Origin: Acidimicrobiaceae bacterium
GTDB lineage: Bacteria > Actinomycetota > Acidimicrobiia > Acidimicrobiales > RAAP-2
DNA: 64,000 bases
Direction of reading: 5' to 3'
Assembly (NCBI GenBank): GCA_003133685.1
Contig: PKYQ01000026.1
Span: 1-64,000 of the forward strand
Made by a program: the position numbers and the translations under genes. Of this stretch, positions 25,450 through 34,831 are shown piece after piece. Numbering within the stretch: the first letter of the stretch is position 1; each line of letters opens with the position of its first letter. The notes beneath the pieces were generated by a model. The model saw only the letters and a list, made by a program, of their open reading frames with translations, ran no database searches and had not been told where the DNA came from.

Positions 25450-26241
25450 TTACCTTGGCGGCAACCGGAAAAGTCGGGCCGTATTCGCACTCGTGGCCTC
25501 ACGAACCTCGACGAAGTTCTCGCCGCGCAGTTCGGCCACGAATTCGCCCACGACGGTCACGAAGGCCGGCTCGTTGGCCCTCCCTCGATACGGCACGGGC
25601 GCCAAAAACGGACTGTCGGTCTCGACGTGGAGCCGGTCCAACGGCACGCCGCGCACCGCCTCGCGAAGCAGATCAGCGTTCTTGAAGGTGACGACCCCGG
25701 AGATCGAGATGTCACAGCCCAGCGTGAGACAGGCCTGCGCGTCATCGGGCGTGCCGGTGAAACAGTGCACGACGGTGCGTTCGGGCACGCCCTCACTCCG
25801 TAGCAATTCAAAGAGGTCGTCGAAGGCGTCGCGCGCGTGGATGACGAGCGCCAGGTCCAGTTCGTGCGCGAGGGCGATCTGGCGGGCGAAGGCCCGGCGC
25901 TGGTCGGCGCGTGGTGAGTGCTCGTAGAAGTAATCGAGGCCACATTCGCCGATTCCCACCAGTTTCGGGTGGCCTTTTCGGGCTAGTTCGAGGACCGGAT
26001 CGATGTCCTGGGCGGCGTCGTGGGGGTGCAGTCCGACCGTGGCGTAGATAGCAACGGGGCTTTCGAAGCCAGTGATCTCGAGGGCCTGGGCCGAGGTCGT
26101 GGCGTCGGTGCCGATCACCACGACGCGGTCGACGCCGCCTTCGTAGGCGCGGGCCAGGGTGTCAGAGAGCTTCGCCGCGGTCTCTTCGTCGCCGAGGAAT
26201 TGCTCTTGGAGGTGACAGTGCGCGTCGCTCCAGTGACTCAC
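25450..26241 (-). CDS. tatD: TatD-family metal-dependent DNase
   Basis: From the GTG at 26241 the enzyme has 263 residues. Metal-binding motifs are SDAHCHL near the start, TVGLHPHDA, GIGECGLDYFY, VIHARDAFDD, VHCFTGTPDDA and VETDSPFLAPVPYRG. It is a TIM-barrel hydrolase with 3'-5' exonuclease or deoxyribonuclease activity. The GTG overlaps the metG stop (GTGA). The open frame upstream lies inside metG and is not used. In M. tuberculosis the homologue Rv1008 has the same neighbours. Confidence 0.93.
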   Translation of the reverse strand: MSHWSDAHCHLQEQFLGDEETAAKLSDTLARAYEGGVDRVVVIGTDATTSAQALEITGFESPVAIYATVGLHPHDAAQDIDPVLELARKGHPKLVGIGECGLDYFYEHSPRADQRRAFARQIALAHELDLALVIHARDAFDDLFELLRSEGVPERTVVHCFTGTPDDAQACLTLGCDISISGVVTFKNADLLREAVRGVPLDRLHVETDSPFLAPVPYRGRANEPAFVTVVGEFVAELRGENFVEVREATSANTARLFRLPPR

Positions 26242-27770
26242 GCGTCGCTCTTCATTCGCGGGAAGAGCGGCTCGCTCTTTTGGATCGTCGCACCGCTGCG
26301 GTACTGACCCCAGATGGCACTTACCGAAAATACCTCGTCGCTCGGCGCGCCGCTCAGGCCGATGCGTCGCCAAATCTCTTCACAGACCTTGGGCATCGCG
26401 GGCGTGGAGAGAATGGCGACGAGTCGAATCGCTTCGAGGGCGTCGCCCATCACGGCGTTCAACTCCGCTCCCGGTTCCATCTTCCACGGGGCGAGCTGTT
26501 CGAGGTAGGCGTTGGTCGCACCGATGAGTCCCCACGTCGCTTCGAGCGCGCTCTGGGGCGCGAACCCGTTCCACGCCTTGGCGCTCTCTTCGATCGCGAG
26601 TTCGGCCGGCGCGCGTAGTGGTGAGTCCCCACGCGGCGCCGTCGCCACGCCGTCGCACTTGGTGGCGACCACGGTCGTCACGCGCGCGACGAGGTTGCCC
26701 AGGTTGTTGGCGAGGTCGGTGTTGTAGCGCGCGAGGATTCCCTCGTGCGAGAAGTCGCCGTCGTTGCCGAGGGCCGTTTCGCGCAACAGGTAGTAGCGAA
26801 TCGGATCGACGCCGAATTCGTTGGTCAGTTCGATCGGTGCGATGTCGGTGAGTCGAACGGCCCCTTCCGAGGCCATGGTCTTGGAGAGTTTCTGACCGCC
26901 CAAGAGGAGCCACCCGTGCACCTGCACGTGCGAGACCGGGCCGATGCCGGCGGCCATGCACATCGCGGGCCACCAGACACAGTGGAAGCGGATGATCTCT
27001 TTGCCGATCAGGTGGTGCGAACACGGCCACCACTTGGCGACCTCGTCGTCGTCGCGGCCGTAGCCGATCGCCGTCAGGTAGTTGATCAGCGCGTCGTACC
27101 AAACGTAGAAGACGTGCGCGTCGTCCCACGGCACCGGCACGCCCCACGAGATTGACGTGCGGGTGATCGAGATGTCGCGCAGGCCGCCGTTGATGAAGGA
27201 CAACGCCTCGTTGCGCTTGGTCTCGGGCGTCACGAAACCGGGGTGGGCGGCGTAGTGCTCCTTCAACTGTTCCTCGAAGGCGCTCAGTCGAAAGAACCAG
27301 TTCTCCTCTTCCATCTCGATGAGGTCGCGACCATGGATCGGGCACTTGCCCTCGACACTGGTCTCAATCGTGTAGTAGTCCTCGCAGCTGACGCAGTACA
27401 GACCCTTATAGGTGTCCTTGTAGATGTAGCCGTTGTCGTAGATCGCCGTGAGGAACTTCTGCACGCTCTCGTAGTGGCGCGGTTCCGTCGTGCGAATGAA
27501 GTCGTCGTACTGGATGTCGAGGGCCGCCCAGGCATCGCGAAACTGCTGGGATTTGAGGTCGGTCCACTCCTGGGGCGACTGCCCATTCTTCGCCGCAGCG
27601 TCGGCGACCTTTTGACCGTGCTCGTCGGTGCCGGTGAGGAACTTCGTCTCGTCGCCGATCAAGCGGTGCCAGCGCGCCAGGGCGTCGGCGTTCACGGTCG
27701 TGTAGGCGGTCCCGACGTGGGGTGCATCGTTCGCGTAGTAAATCGGCGTCGTGAGATAGAAGCGAGGCAT
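26238..27770 (-). CDS. metG: Methionyl-tRNA synthetase
   Basis: The 510-aa class I synthetase has the HIGH-like motif in APHVGTAYTTVNAD and the KMSKS-like motif in GGQKLSKTMASEG. The Cys/His knuckle is CVSCEDYYT with CPIHG. WYDALINYLTAIGYG and the anticodon-binding helices complete it. It lacks the C-terminal EMAP-like tRNA-binding domain of longer MetG, as do other short actinobacterial forms. It overlaps tatD by 4 bp. Confidence 0.96.
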   Translation of the reverse strand: MPRFYLTTPIYYANDAPHVGTAYTTVNADALARWHRLIGDETKFLTGTDEHGQKVADAAAKNGQSPQEWTDLKSQQFRDAWAALDIQYDDFIRTTEPRHYESVQKFLTAIYDNGYIYKDTYKGLYCVSCEDYYTIETSVEGKCPIHGRDLIEMEEENWFFRLSAFEEQLKEHYAAHPGFVTPETKRNEALSFINGGLRDISITRTSISWGVPVPWDDAHVFYVWYDALINYLTAIGYGRDDDEVAKWWPCSHHLIGKEIIRFHCVWWPAMCMAAGIGPVSHVQVHGWLLLGGQKLSKTMASEGAVRLTDIAPIELTNEFGVDPIRYYLLRETALGNDGDFSHEGILARYNTDLANNLGNLVARVTTVVATKCDGVATAPRGDSPLRAPAELAIEESAKAWNGFAPQSALEATWGLIGATNAYLEQLAPWKMEPGAELNAVMGDALEAIRLVAILSTPAMPKVCEEIWRRIGLSGAPSDEVFSVSAIWGQYRSGATIQKSEPLFPRMKSDA

Positions 27771-27787
27771 CGCTCAAGGATAATGAA

Positions 27788-28651
27788 TCAGAGGGCGTCG
27801 TCGGCTCGAAGCGCCAGCGCCATCTGATAGACGACGCGGTGCGCCACGCCGAGTGATTCGGCGACAAAGGAGACCGCGTCGCGCGTACTCGCCCCCGCGT
27901 CGACCTGATCGCGCAGGGCCGCGCGAATCAACTCGTCGTCGATGACCTCCACCTCCGTGTTGCCTTCGAGCACGACGACGATCTCTCCGAGGACCTCGCG
28001 GGCGTTCACGAGGTTGGCGATCTCAGCGACGGTGCCGCGAAGGACCTCCTCGTGGAGTTTGGTGATCTCGCGCGCCACGCACGCGCGACGCGCGCCGAAT
28101 GGTGCGGCCATTTCATTCAGCGTGGCGGCGAGGCGCTGGGGCGATTCGTAGAAGACGATCGTTCGGGGCTCGTGCATCCACTGCGCGTACAACGCCTCGC
28201 GCTCGCCCGCCTTTCGCGGCATGAAGCCCTCCATCGCGAAGCGCTCGCTCGAGAGTCCACTGATCGTGAGGGCCGCCACGACCGCCGACGGTCCGGGCGC
28301 GGTCGTCACGACCAGACCGGCCGCGGCGACCGCCGCCACGACGCGAGACCCGGGATCACTGATGCCCGGCGTGCCGGCGTCACTGATCACCACGACGGTC
28401 GCACCACCCGCGACCTGGGCGACGATCAGATCGCACAACGACGCTTCGTTGTGTTCGTGCAGCGCGCGCAGACGTCCGTTGACCGCGATGGCGTGCGCAC
28501 TGAAGAGCGTGCTCGAGCGACGCGTGTCCTCGCAGTAGATGACGTCGGCGATCTCGAGTAATTCGAGGGCCCGTCGTGAGATGTCGCCGAGATTGCCGAG
28601 TGGCGTCGCGACGAGCACGAGTTGGCCAACGGTGTTCTCACTGTTCTGCAC
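27788..28651 (-). CDS. rsmI: 16S rRNA (cytidine-2'-O)-methyltransferase RsmI
   Basis: The 287-aa enzyme of the tetrapyrrole-methylase fold 2'-O-methylates C1402 of 16S rRNA. Motifs are LVLVATPLGNLGDISRRALE, IYCEDTRRSSTL, VISDAGTPGISDPG, TAPGPSAVVAALTISGL and GFMPRK. GAGGAGG lies immediately before the ATG, so the next codon, a GTG at 28648, could be the real start. It reads divergently from the bL37-like gene and lies 17 bp upstream of metG. Confidence 0.95.
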   Translation of the reverse strand: MQNSENTVGQLVLVATPLGNLGDISRRALELLEIADVIYCEDTRRSSTLFSAHAIAVNGRLRALHEHNEASLCDLIVAQVAGGATVVVISDAGTPGISDPGSRVVAAVAAAGLVVTTAPGPSAVVAALTISGLSSERFAMEGFMPRKAGEREALYAQWMHEPRTIVFYESPQRLAATLNEMAAPFGARRACVAREITKLHEEVLRGTVAEIANLVNAREVLGEIVVVLEGNTEVEVIDDELIRAALRDQVDAGASTRDAVSFVAESLGVAHRVVYQMALALRADDAL

Positions 28652-28704
28652 CATCGCCTCCTCGTTTGGCTCACCGGGCCCCGTATCAACTAACATTGTC
28701 ACCT

Positions 28705-28788
28705 ATGTCAAAGCGAACCGTGAAGCGCAAGATGCGCGCGAAGAAGAAGGCCAATCACGGTAAGAAGCCGAACTGCGGTCGCGGCTAA
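28705..28788 (+). CDS. Large ribosomal subunit protein bL37-like, 27 aa
   Basis: The tiny frame encodes 27 residues: MSKRTVKRKMRAKKKANHGK then KPNCGRG. It matches the mycobacterial bL37 protein (about 24 aa, pattern MxKRxRKKR...ANHGKRPN) in start, length and ANHGK-x-PN core. The C-terminal NCGRG is longer than in mycobacteria. A TAACAT lies 8 bp before the ATG and no Shine-Dalgarno is visible, so the mRNA is probably leaderless. Confidence 0.85.
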   Translation: MSKRTVKRKMRAKKKANHGKKPNCGRG

Positions 28789-28795
28789 GGCCGTT

Positions 28796-29650
28796 TTACA
28801 AGACCCCGTCCCAGGCGCAGTCCCGCTCCCGTAGGACCTGGACCAGTCGCGTCGGTCGGTCGCTGATCAGCCCGTCCACGCCGACGTCCAGCAGTTCGTT
28901 CATCACAGCGGCGTCATTGATCGTCCACACGTGGACCGCGATACCCGCTTTGTGGGCCGTCTCGACGAAGCGCTCGTCGACCACTTTGACGTCGCCGTAG
29001 ACGGCGGGCACCTGAAAGGCGCACACCGGCGGCACGCTCGCCACGCCCTCGAGCATCGAGAAATAAAACGTCGCCGCCTCCCCCGTCGCGGCCGAGGTCG
29101 CGACTTCGGGAGCGAGTGAACGGAACCGCTGCACCGCGACGTCATGGAACGAGCTGACGATGACCGATGACAAGCGGTCCAAACGGCGTAGCTCGTTCGC
29201 GAGCAACTCTTCGTAAGGCTCGACGTCGGGGTCGGTGCGCTTCAAATCCAGGTTCAACAACACGCCGGGAAAGCGTTCCACGACCTCCTCGAGTGTCACG
29301 ATCCCGAAGTCTCGATTCGCGGGTGCCTTCCCCCGTTGGACGTATTCGGATGGTTCCCTCTCGGGCGTCACCGTCTCACCGGCGATCCACCAGTAGGCGT
29401 TGTCCATGTCGCGCAACTGCGCCAGCGTCAGCTCGGCGATGGCCCCGTGATGGTTCGTCGTGCGATCGACCGTCTCATCGTGACAGACAACGATCTGTCG
29501 ATCCGCGCTCGCGTGGACGTCCAGTTCGATCGCGCTCGCACCCTCGGCGAGCGCGGCGCCAATTGCGGCCAACGTTGAGGACGGTCCTTCGTGGGACCCG
29601 CCCTGGTGCGCGAAGGCGATCACGCGCCGTTCCAGCCAGGGACTGCTCAT
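28796..29650 (-). CDS. Glycerophosphodiester phosphodiesterase
   Basis: The 284-aa GDPD-family TIM barrel shows an AFAHQGGSHEGPSSTLAAI active-site loop (usually HRG...PENT), AIELDVHASADRQIVVCHD with the Glu-x-Asp and His residues, and LLNLDLKRTDPDVEPYEE. The C-terminal part is AVHVWTINDAAVMNELLDVG and DGLISDRPTRL. Relatives cut glycerophosphodiesters from lipid turnover to glycerol 3-phosphate and an alcohol. There is no signal peptide. It overlaps the upstream DUF3817 gene by 4 bp. Confidence 0.9.
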   Translation of the reverse strand: MSSPWLERRVIAFAHQGGSHEGPSSTLAAIGAALAEGASAIELDVHASADRQIVVCHDETVDRTTNHHGAIAELTLAQLRDMDNAYWWIAGETVTPEREPSEYVQRGKAPANRDFGIVTLEEVVERFPGVLLNLDLKRTDPDVEPYEELLANELRRLDRLSSVIVSSFHDVAVQRFRSLAPEVATSAATGEAATFYFSMLEGVASVPPVCAFQVPAVYGDVKVVDERFVETAHKAGIAVHVWTINDAAVMNELLDVGVDGLISDRPTRLVQVLRERDCAWDGVL

Positions 29651-29973
29651 TTCGCGGGCAGTCCCTCGGGATAGAGCCGCAGTCGCAACCGGTACTCGAG
29701 GTAGAACGCGACACCGGGCAAGAATCCGGCGATCAACATCAGTAGGAGCAACGCGAACGGCAGGCGAAACTTCAGCACCATGTTGAAGCTCGCGATCATG
29801 TAGAGCGGGTACATCACGGCGCCGTGCCCGATGCCGTCAATTCTTACGAAGATCGACAGATGCTTCCAGAGCGTGGAATCGACGTAATGGAGCAGCAGCG
29901 TCGCGAACAGCGTGAGCAGCGTCGAACCCGTGACGAAGGACATGATCCGGTACCGCCGGAATGCGATTTCCAT
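29647..29973 (-). CDS. DUF3817 membrane protein
   Basis: The 108-aa protein has three hydrophobic segments. It matches DUF3817: FRRYRIMSFVTGSTLLTLF at the N-terminus, then GIGHGAVMYPLYMIASFNMV with its His-Gly motif, then ALLLLMLIAGFLPGVAFYLE. The start at 29973 was chosen because it overlaps the upstream stop by one base (TGATG) and gives the usual family length. The function is unknown. Confidence 0.85.
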   Translation of the reverse strand: MEIAFRRYRIMSFVTGSTLLTLFATLLLHYVDSTLWKHLSIFVRIDGIGHGAVMYPLYMIASFNMVLKFRLPFALLLLMLIAGFLPGVAFYLEYRLRLRLYPEGLPAK

Positions 29974-30344
29974 CAGTGTCCCCAGAGCCTCTTCTTCGGA
30001 CGCGACGCGATCTCGGCGAGGTGGTCGTTGTAGGCCGCGAGCACGGGATCCTCTTCCTCTTCGACGTGGCGCGCCAACTGCGCTTCGGCGCGCATCTTCT
30101 CCTCGTACTCCTTGCGGGTCTTTTCTTGGTGCTCGGTGATCTTTTCTCGGTTCAAGAGGGCGTACCAACCGAACACCCCGAGCACGGCGAAGGCCGGCCA
30201 TTCGACGGCGTAGAGGTAACTAAGTGAGTTGCCCCCGATCGCGGCGTTGACCTGCCACCACCCCGCGGCAAGGCAAATCGCGATCCACACGACGAGGGCG
30301 ACGTGGATGCCGAGCGCTCGGCGCGAGAGATACTTCGATTTCAC
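29973..30344 (-). CDS. Two-TM-domain protein with acidic coiled-coil tail
   Basis: The 123-aa protein has two membrane segments (about residues 11-29, GIHVALVVWIAICLAAGWW, and 42-63, YAVEWPAFAVLGVFGWYALL). A charged, probably coiled-coil cytoplasmic tail follows (EKITEHQEKTRKEYEEKMRA). It resembles the small 2TM domain family. Its role is unknown. It starts the 2TM-DUF3817-GDPD string and is divergent from ctaG; the 55 bp between must hold both promoters. Confidence 0.75.
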   Translation of the reverse strand: MKSKYLSRRALGIHVALVVWIAICLAAGWWQVNAAIGGNSLSYLYAVEWPAFAVLGVFGWYALLNREKITEHQEKTRKEYEEKMRAEAQLARHVEEEEDPVLAAYNDHLAEIASRPKKRLWGH

Positions 30345-30399
30345 CCCGACATTCTAACGGGCGACTTTTCGTGTCCGGAGTCGACCTTAGAATTGCCTG

Positions 30400-31245
30400 G
30401 TGCCCGCAATGTCGTCGTCGCGCCCCCAGTTTTCCTGGCACGACTGGAATCAGTGGCACTTAGGCGTGCTGCCACTCCTCATGCTCTTCGTGGCGTTGCT
30501 CCTCTACATGATCGCGGTGCAACGCGTGGGTACTTGGTCCGCCAAGCGAACCGTGGCCTTTCTCGCGGGACTCATTGTCACCTTCATCGCGACCCAGTCC
30601 GTCATCGGTGTCTTCGACATGGAGTACTTCAGTGACCACATGATCCAACACCTCTTGTTGATCATGGTCGCCGCTCCGCTCTTCGCACTGAGTGCACCAC
30701 TCGACCTCGCCTATGACGCCGGTCCCGAGGGTCTGCGCCGTTACCTCGACGGCCGCTTCATGACGCTCGTCACGCAGCCACTCTTCGGTTTCGCGGCGTA
30801 CTTCGTCTTCATTCCCCTCACGCACTTGACCGGACTGTTCAATCTGATGATGGAACACCAGTGGGTCCACCACCTCGAACAGATCGGCTTCGTGGTCGTC
30901 GGTTACCTCTTCTTTCGCGTGGCCTTCGGCTTGGAGCGCGGCACCACGATCCACCGCGGACTACGACTCGTCTTCGTCATGGCGGCCGTGCCCGTCGATA
31001 CCTTCACCGGTCTCGCGCTGGCGATGTCGTCCCATACGCCCTTTCCGGCCTACGCCGCGATGGCCCCCCGTGGATCGACGAGGGCCGGGATCCTGTCCAA
31101 CATCCACTTGGGTGGCGCGATCATGTGGATCGGCGGCGACGCGTTGATGTTGCTCGCGTGCATTCCCATTGCGATCGCGTGGGTGAAGTGGGAGACGATT
31201 CACACTCGAGAGCTCGACGCGATCCTCGACGCCCAAGGGATCTAG
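30400..31245 (+). CDS. CtaG-like cytochrome c oxidase assembly protein (caa3_CtaG)
   Basis: The 281-aa membrane protein has about seven hydrophobic segments and caa3_CtaG landmarks: WHLGVLPLLMLFVALLLYM, DHMIQHLLLIMVAAPL, HLTGLFNLMMEHQWVHHLEQ and GGAIMWIGGDALML. His-rich motifs are consistent with copper handling for the CuB centre of haem-copper oxidases. It starts at GTG 30400 or the ATG three codons later. Its stop abuts the stop of the convergent kinase gene. Confidence 0.88.
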   Translation: MPAMSSSRPQFSWHDWNQWHLGVLPLLMLFVALLLYMIAVQRVGTWSAKRTVAFLAGLIVTFIATQSVIGVFDMEYFSDHMIQHLLLIMVAAPLFALSAPLDLAYDAGPEGLRRYLDGRFMTLVTQPLFGFAAYFVFIPLTHLTGLFNLMMEHQWVHHLEQIGFVVVGYLFFRVAFGLERGTTIHRGLRLVFVMAAVPVDTFTGLALAMSSHTPFPAYAAMAPRGSTRAGILSNIHLGGAIMWIGGDALMLLACIPIAIAWVKWETIHTRELDAILDAQGI

Positions 31246-32283
31246 TTACAGGAGTCCGGCTTCAATGGCCAGTTCTTCGAGATCGTTCTCCGGACGGGCC
31301 CCGAGGTGCGAGATGATCTCCCCGGCGCAGAGCGATCCGAGTTCGGCCGATTCGACGGGATCGGCGCCCAGCGCGAGACCGTAGAGGAAACCGGAGGCGA
31401 ACATGTCGCCCGCACCGTTTTGATCGATCACGTGCTCGACCTCGTGGGCCGGCACGCTCACGACACCGGTGACGGTGAGGACGTCGGCGCCGACGGGACC
31501 ACGCGTGACGACCGCGAGGATGCCCAGTTCTTCGAGGGCGTTGAAGGCCCTATCCAATGTCGGCACTTGAAACAGCGAACAGATCTCGGTCTCGTTGCAG
31601 AGCAGTACGTCGACGTCGTTGGTAACGAGTTCGAGAAAGTCGCGACGATGTCGATCGACGCAGAACATGTCCGACAACGACAGCGCGACCATGGAGTCGT
31701 GGTCGTGGGCGAAGTTGACGACCTTGCGAATCGCTTCCTTGGCCGGAGGAAGATCGAACAGGTAACCCTCGACGTAGGTGATCTCCGAACGCGCGATCAG
31801 TTTCTCGTTGATGTCCGAGACTCGTAGTTGATTCGACGCGCCGAGGTACGTCGCCATCGTGCGCTGCGCGTCGTCGGTAATGAACACGTGGCACCGTCCG
31901 GTCGCGCCCTCGTCCGCCGCGGCGATCGCCAGGTCCACCTCGACGCCCATTGACGTGAGGTCGTGCGTGAAACGCCTGCCGAAATCATCGTCGGCCACCT
32001 TGCCGATGTACCCACACGTGCCACCGAGAGCCGCCACGCCCGCGATGGAGTTCGCGACCGAGCCGCCGGACATCTGGATCGTCGGACCCATGGCGTTGAA
32101 GTAGGTCTCGAGCTGGTCCTCTTGGATCAGTGACATCGCCGCTTTCACGAGGCCGAGTTGGCGGTACACCTCGGACGAATCTTGCGAAATAATGTCGAGC
32201 ATCGCGTTGCCGATACCGGTGACCGCGAGGCGATTCGGACCGGGTTTCACGCGCAGTGAAACCGGCGTTGGGCTATCTGTCAC
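31246..32283 (-). CDS. PfkB-family carbohydrate kinase, adenosine-kinase-like
   Basis: The 345-aa protein has a ribokinase fold: VTGIGNAMLDIISQ at the start, MSGGSVANSIAGVAALGG (first PfkB signature), GYIGKVADDDFGRRF, and the second signature DQNGAGDMFASGFLYGLALG with the catalytic Asp. Its best match among PfkB groups is the adenosine kinase-like set; the substrate could be adenosine, guanosine or a sugar. It stands alone, divergent from aminopeptidase N. Confidence 0.85.
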   Translation of the reverse strand: MTDSPTPVSLRVKPGPNRLAVTGIGNAMLDIISQDSSEVYRQLGLVKAAMSLIQEDQLETYFNAMGPTIQMSGGSVANSIAGVAALGGTCGYIGKVADDDFGRRFTHDLTSMGVEVDLAIAAADEGATGRCHVFITDDAQRTMATYLGASNQLRVSDINEKLIARSEITYVEGYLFDLPPAKEAIRKVVNFAHDHDSMVALSLSDMFCVDRHRRDFLELVTNDVDVLLCNETEICSLFQVPTLDRAFNALEELGILAVVTRGPVGADVLTVTGVVSVPAHEVEHVIDQNGAGDMFASGFLYGLALGADPVESAELGSLCAGEIISHLGARPENDLEELAIEAGLL

Positions 32284-32322
32284 TTAGCGAGGATAGAACG
32301 TTTCGAAGTACGGTTGTTCCAT

Positions 32323-34824
32323 ATGACCAATGAAAAAAACCCCTATCGTCTCGGCCGAACGATCGTCCCTTCGGCCTATCGAATCTTCATCACCCCGGAT
32401 TTGGAGAACGCCTCCTTCGCCGGTCGCGTCGAGATCGACGTCGACATCACGGAGTCGACCAAGGAAGTGAAGTTGAACGCCATCGAACTCGATCTCGGCG
32501 CGGCGACGCTCACCGCCGGTGGCACCGCCCACCGCTCGATCGACCTCCACCTCGACGAACAGTACGAAGTCGCCACGTATAGCTTTGACAGCGCGTTGCC
32601 CGCCGGTCCCGCCGTCCTCGAGATCGGCTTCAACGGCATCTTGAACGACCAGCTCCACGGTTTCTACCGCTCGACGTTCACGGACCCGTCGGGCGTCAAA
32701 CACACCATCGCCACGACGCAGTTCGAGAACACCGACGCGCGTCGGGCCTTTCCCTGCTGGGACGAGCCGGCCTTCAAGGCGACGTATCAGGTGAATTTGA
32801 CGGTACCGAGCCACCTCGCCGCCTATTCCAACTCGCCGGTTTCATCGAACACCGACCTCGGCAACGGCCAGCGCACCGTGAGCTTCACGCCGACGATGAA
32901 GATGTCGACGTACCTCGTGGCCTTCATCGTCGGACCCTTCGAAGAGACCGAGGCGCTGGACGTCGACGGTGTGCCCCTGCGCATCGTCTTTCCGATCGGC
33001 AACGCGCACCTCACGGGGCACGCCCTCGAAGCCGGCGCCTTCGCGCTGCGCTGCTTCTCGAACTACTTCGACATCCCGTATCCCGGCGACAAGTTGGACA
33101 TGGTGGCGATTCCGGACTTCATGCAGGGCGCGATGGAGAACCTCGGGTGCATCACCTACCGCATGCCCGACCTGTTGATCGACCCGGCCAAGGCGTCGCT
33201 CGCCGAGATGAAGCGCGTCGCCAAGGTCGTGATGCACGAGATCGCTCACATGTGGTTCGGCGACCTGGTCACCATGGAGTGGTGGGAGGGCATCTGGCTG
33301 AACGAGGCCTTCGCGACGTTCATGGAGGTCATGTGCCAAGACGCCTTCCGTCCGCAGTGGCAGGTCTGGGTCACCTTCGGCGCCGAGCGCGACCTGGCCC
33401 TTCAGATTGACGGCCTGCACGCGACGCGACCAATCGAATTCGAAGTCATCTCGCCCGATGACACGCAGGGTATGTTCGGCCGTCTGACGTACGAAAAAGG
33501 CGCGGGCGTCTTGCGCATGCTCGAGCAGTACCTCGGGGCCGAGACCTACCGCGACGGCATTCGCCACTACCTGCGCAAGCACAGCTACGCCAATACCCGA
33601 ACCACCGACCTCTGGGACGCCATTGAAGAGGTCTCCGGCGCACCGGTGCGCGAGGTCATGAACACGTGGATCCTCCAAGGTGGCTACCCGCTCGTGACGT
33701 TGAGCGACGGATTCATCTCCCAGCAACCCTTCGCCTACGGTCCGACGACCGGCGCGAGTGCGATTGGCTCGTCGTGGAAGGTCCCCGTGTGGACGAGGTC
33801 ACTCAAGGGTGGCGAGAGCAGCGTCCGTCTGCTCGAAGACGAGCCCGTGGCGATCACTGATGAAGCGCCGGTCGTGCTCAACGCGGGCGGCTCGGGCTAC
33901 TACCGCGCGCGCTACGGCGCGACCGAGACCAAGGCCCTGGCCGATCACGTCGATGAACTCGATGCCTCGGAGCGCGCCGCGTTGCTGTCGGACAGTTGGG
34001 CCCTGTTGTTCTCGAGCCAGATCAGCGCCGAGCAGTTCTTGACGATCGCGGCCGGTCTCGGGGACCTCGATGAACCGACACCGTGGGGCACGCTCGCCGC
34101 AGCCGTGTCTTTCATCGACCGCGCGTTGCCGAAAGAGCAACTACCGCGATTCGCCGCGAAGGTTCGCGAGATCTTCGAACCCCAGTTCGAACGCCTCGGT
34201 TGGGACGCCACCGAGGGCGAGAGCGAGCTCACGCCACAGTTGCGTGCACTGGTACTTTCGACGCTCGGCACGACGGGCGCGAACGAGTCAATCAAGGCCG
34301 AAGCCGTGAAGCGATTCGAAACCAACGACATCAACGGCGACCTCGCGAACGCGATCTTGCGCGTCGTGGCATCCCAAGATCGACCCGGCGACTACGAAAC
34401 GTTCTACGAGCGCTACCGCGGTGCCGCGAGTCCCCAAGACGAGCAGCGCTATCTGCGCGGACTCAGCGGCTTCAGCGAGGAGCGCGTCGCCCTCGACGCC
34501 GCCGACAAGTGCTTCGGCGAGATTCGAAATCAGGACGCGTCGGCCGTGTTGGGACTCCTCTCGATGAACGCCACAACCGGTCCGAGCGTGTGGCGGCTTA
34601 TCGCGTCGCGCTGGGACGAGGCGCTCGCGAAGTTCCCGCCGAACACGCTGTCCTACATGACGCTCGGCATTCGCACGTTCATCAATGACGCGGCCCTCGC
34701 CGACGAGGTCGAGGCGTTCCACACTTCGCACCAACTCAGCGGTGAGCAGAGGACGGTCCAGCAGAACATCGAACTGATGCGCGTTGGTCTCACGTTCGCC
34801 GCGGCAATGCGCGAACAGTTCTAA
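32323..34824 (+). CDS. pepN: M1-family aminopeptidase N
   Basis: The 833-aa zinc metallopeptidase has the exopeptidase motif QGAMENLGCITYR. The zinc site is HEIAHMWFGDLVTMEWWEG followed by IWLNEAFATFMEV, with His305, His309 and Glu328 as ligands. An ERAP1-like helical C-terminal domain follows. It removes N-terminal residues from peptides in the cytosol. I chose the ATG at 32323; the TTG three codons earlier is in frame but less likely. It lies upstream of the GDT1-like gene by 7 bp. Confidence 0.95.
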   Translation: MTNEKNPYRLGRTIVPSAYRIFITPDLENASFAGRVEIDVDITESTKEVKLNAIELDLGAATLTAGGTAHRSIDLHLDEQYEVATYSFDSALPAGPAVLEIGFNGILNDQLHGFYRSTFTDPSGVKHTIATTQFENTDARRAFPCWDEPAFKATYQVNLTVPSHLAAYSNSPVSSNTDLGNGQRTVSFTPTMKMSTYLVAFIVGPFEETEALDVDGVPLRIVFPIGNAHLTGHALEAGAFALRCFSNYFDIPYPGDKLDMVAIPDFMQGAMENLGCITYRMPDLLIDPAKASLAEMKRVAKVVMHEIAHMWFGDLVTMEWWEGIWLNEAFATFMEVMCQDAFRPQWQVWVTFGAERDLALQIDGLHATRPIEFEVISPDDTQGMFGRLTYEKGAGVLRMLEQYLGAETYRDGIRHYLRKHSYANTRTTDLWDAIEEVSGAPVREVMNTWILQGGYPLVTLSDGFISQQPFAYGPTTGASAIGSSWKVPVWTRSLKGGESSVRLLEDEPVAITDEAPVVLNAGGSGYYRARYGATETKALADHVDELDASERAALLSDSWALLFSSQISAEQFLTIAAGLGDLDEPTPWGTLAAAVSFIDRALPKEQLPRFAAKVREIFEPQFERLGWDATEGESELTPQLRALVLSTLGTTGANESIKAEAVKRFETNDINGDLANAILRVVASQDRPGDYETFYERYRGAASPQDEQRYLRGLSGFSEERVALDAADKCFGEIRNQDASAVLGLLSMNATTGPSVWRLIASRWDEALAKFPPNTLSYMTLGIRTFINDAALADEVEAFHTSHQLSGEQRTVQQNIELMRVGLTFAAAMREQF

Positions 34825-34831
34825 TGACGAC

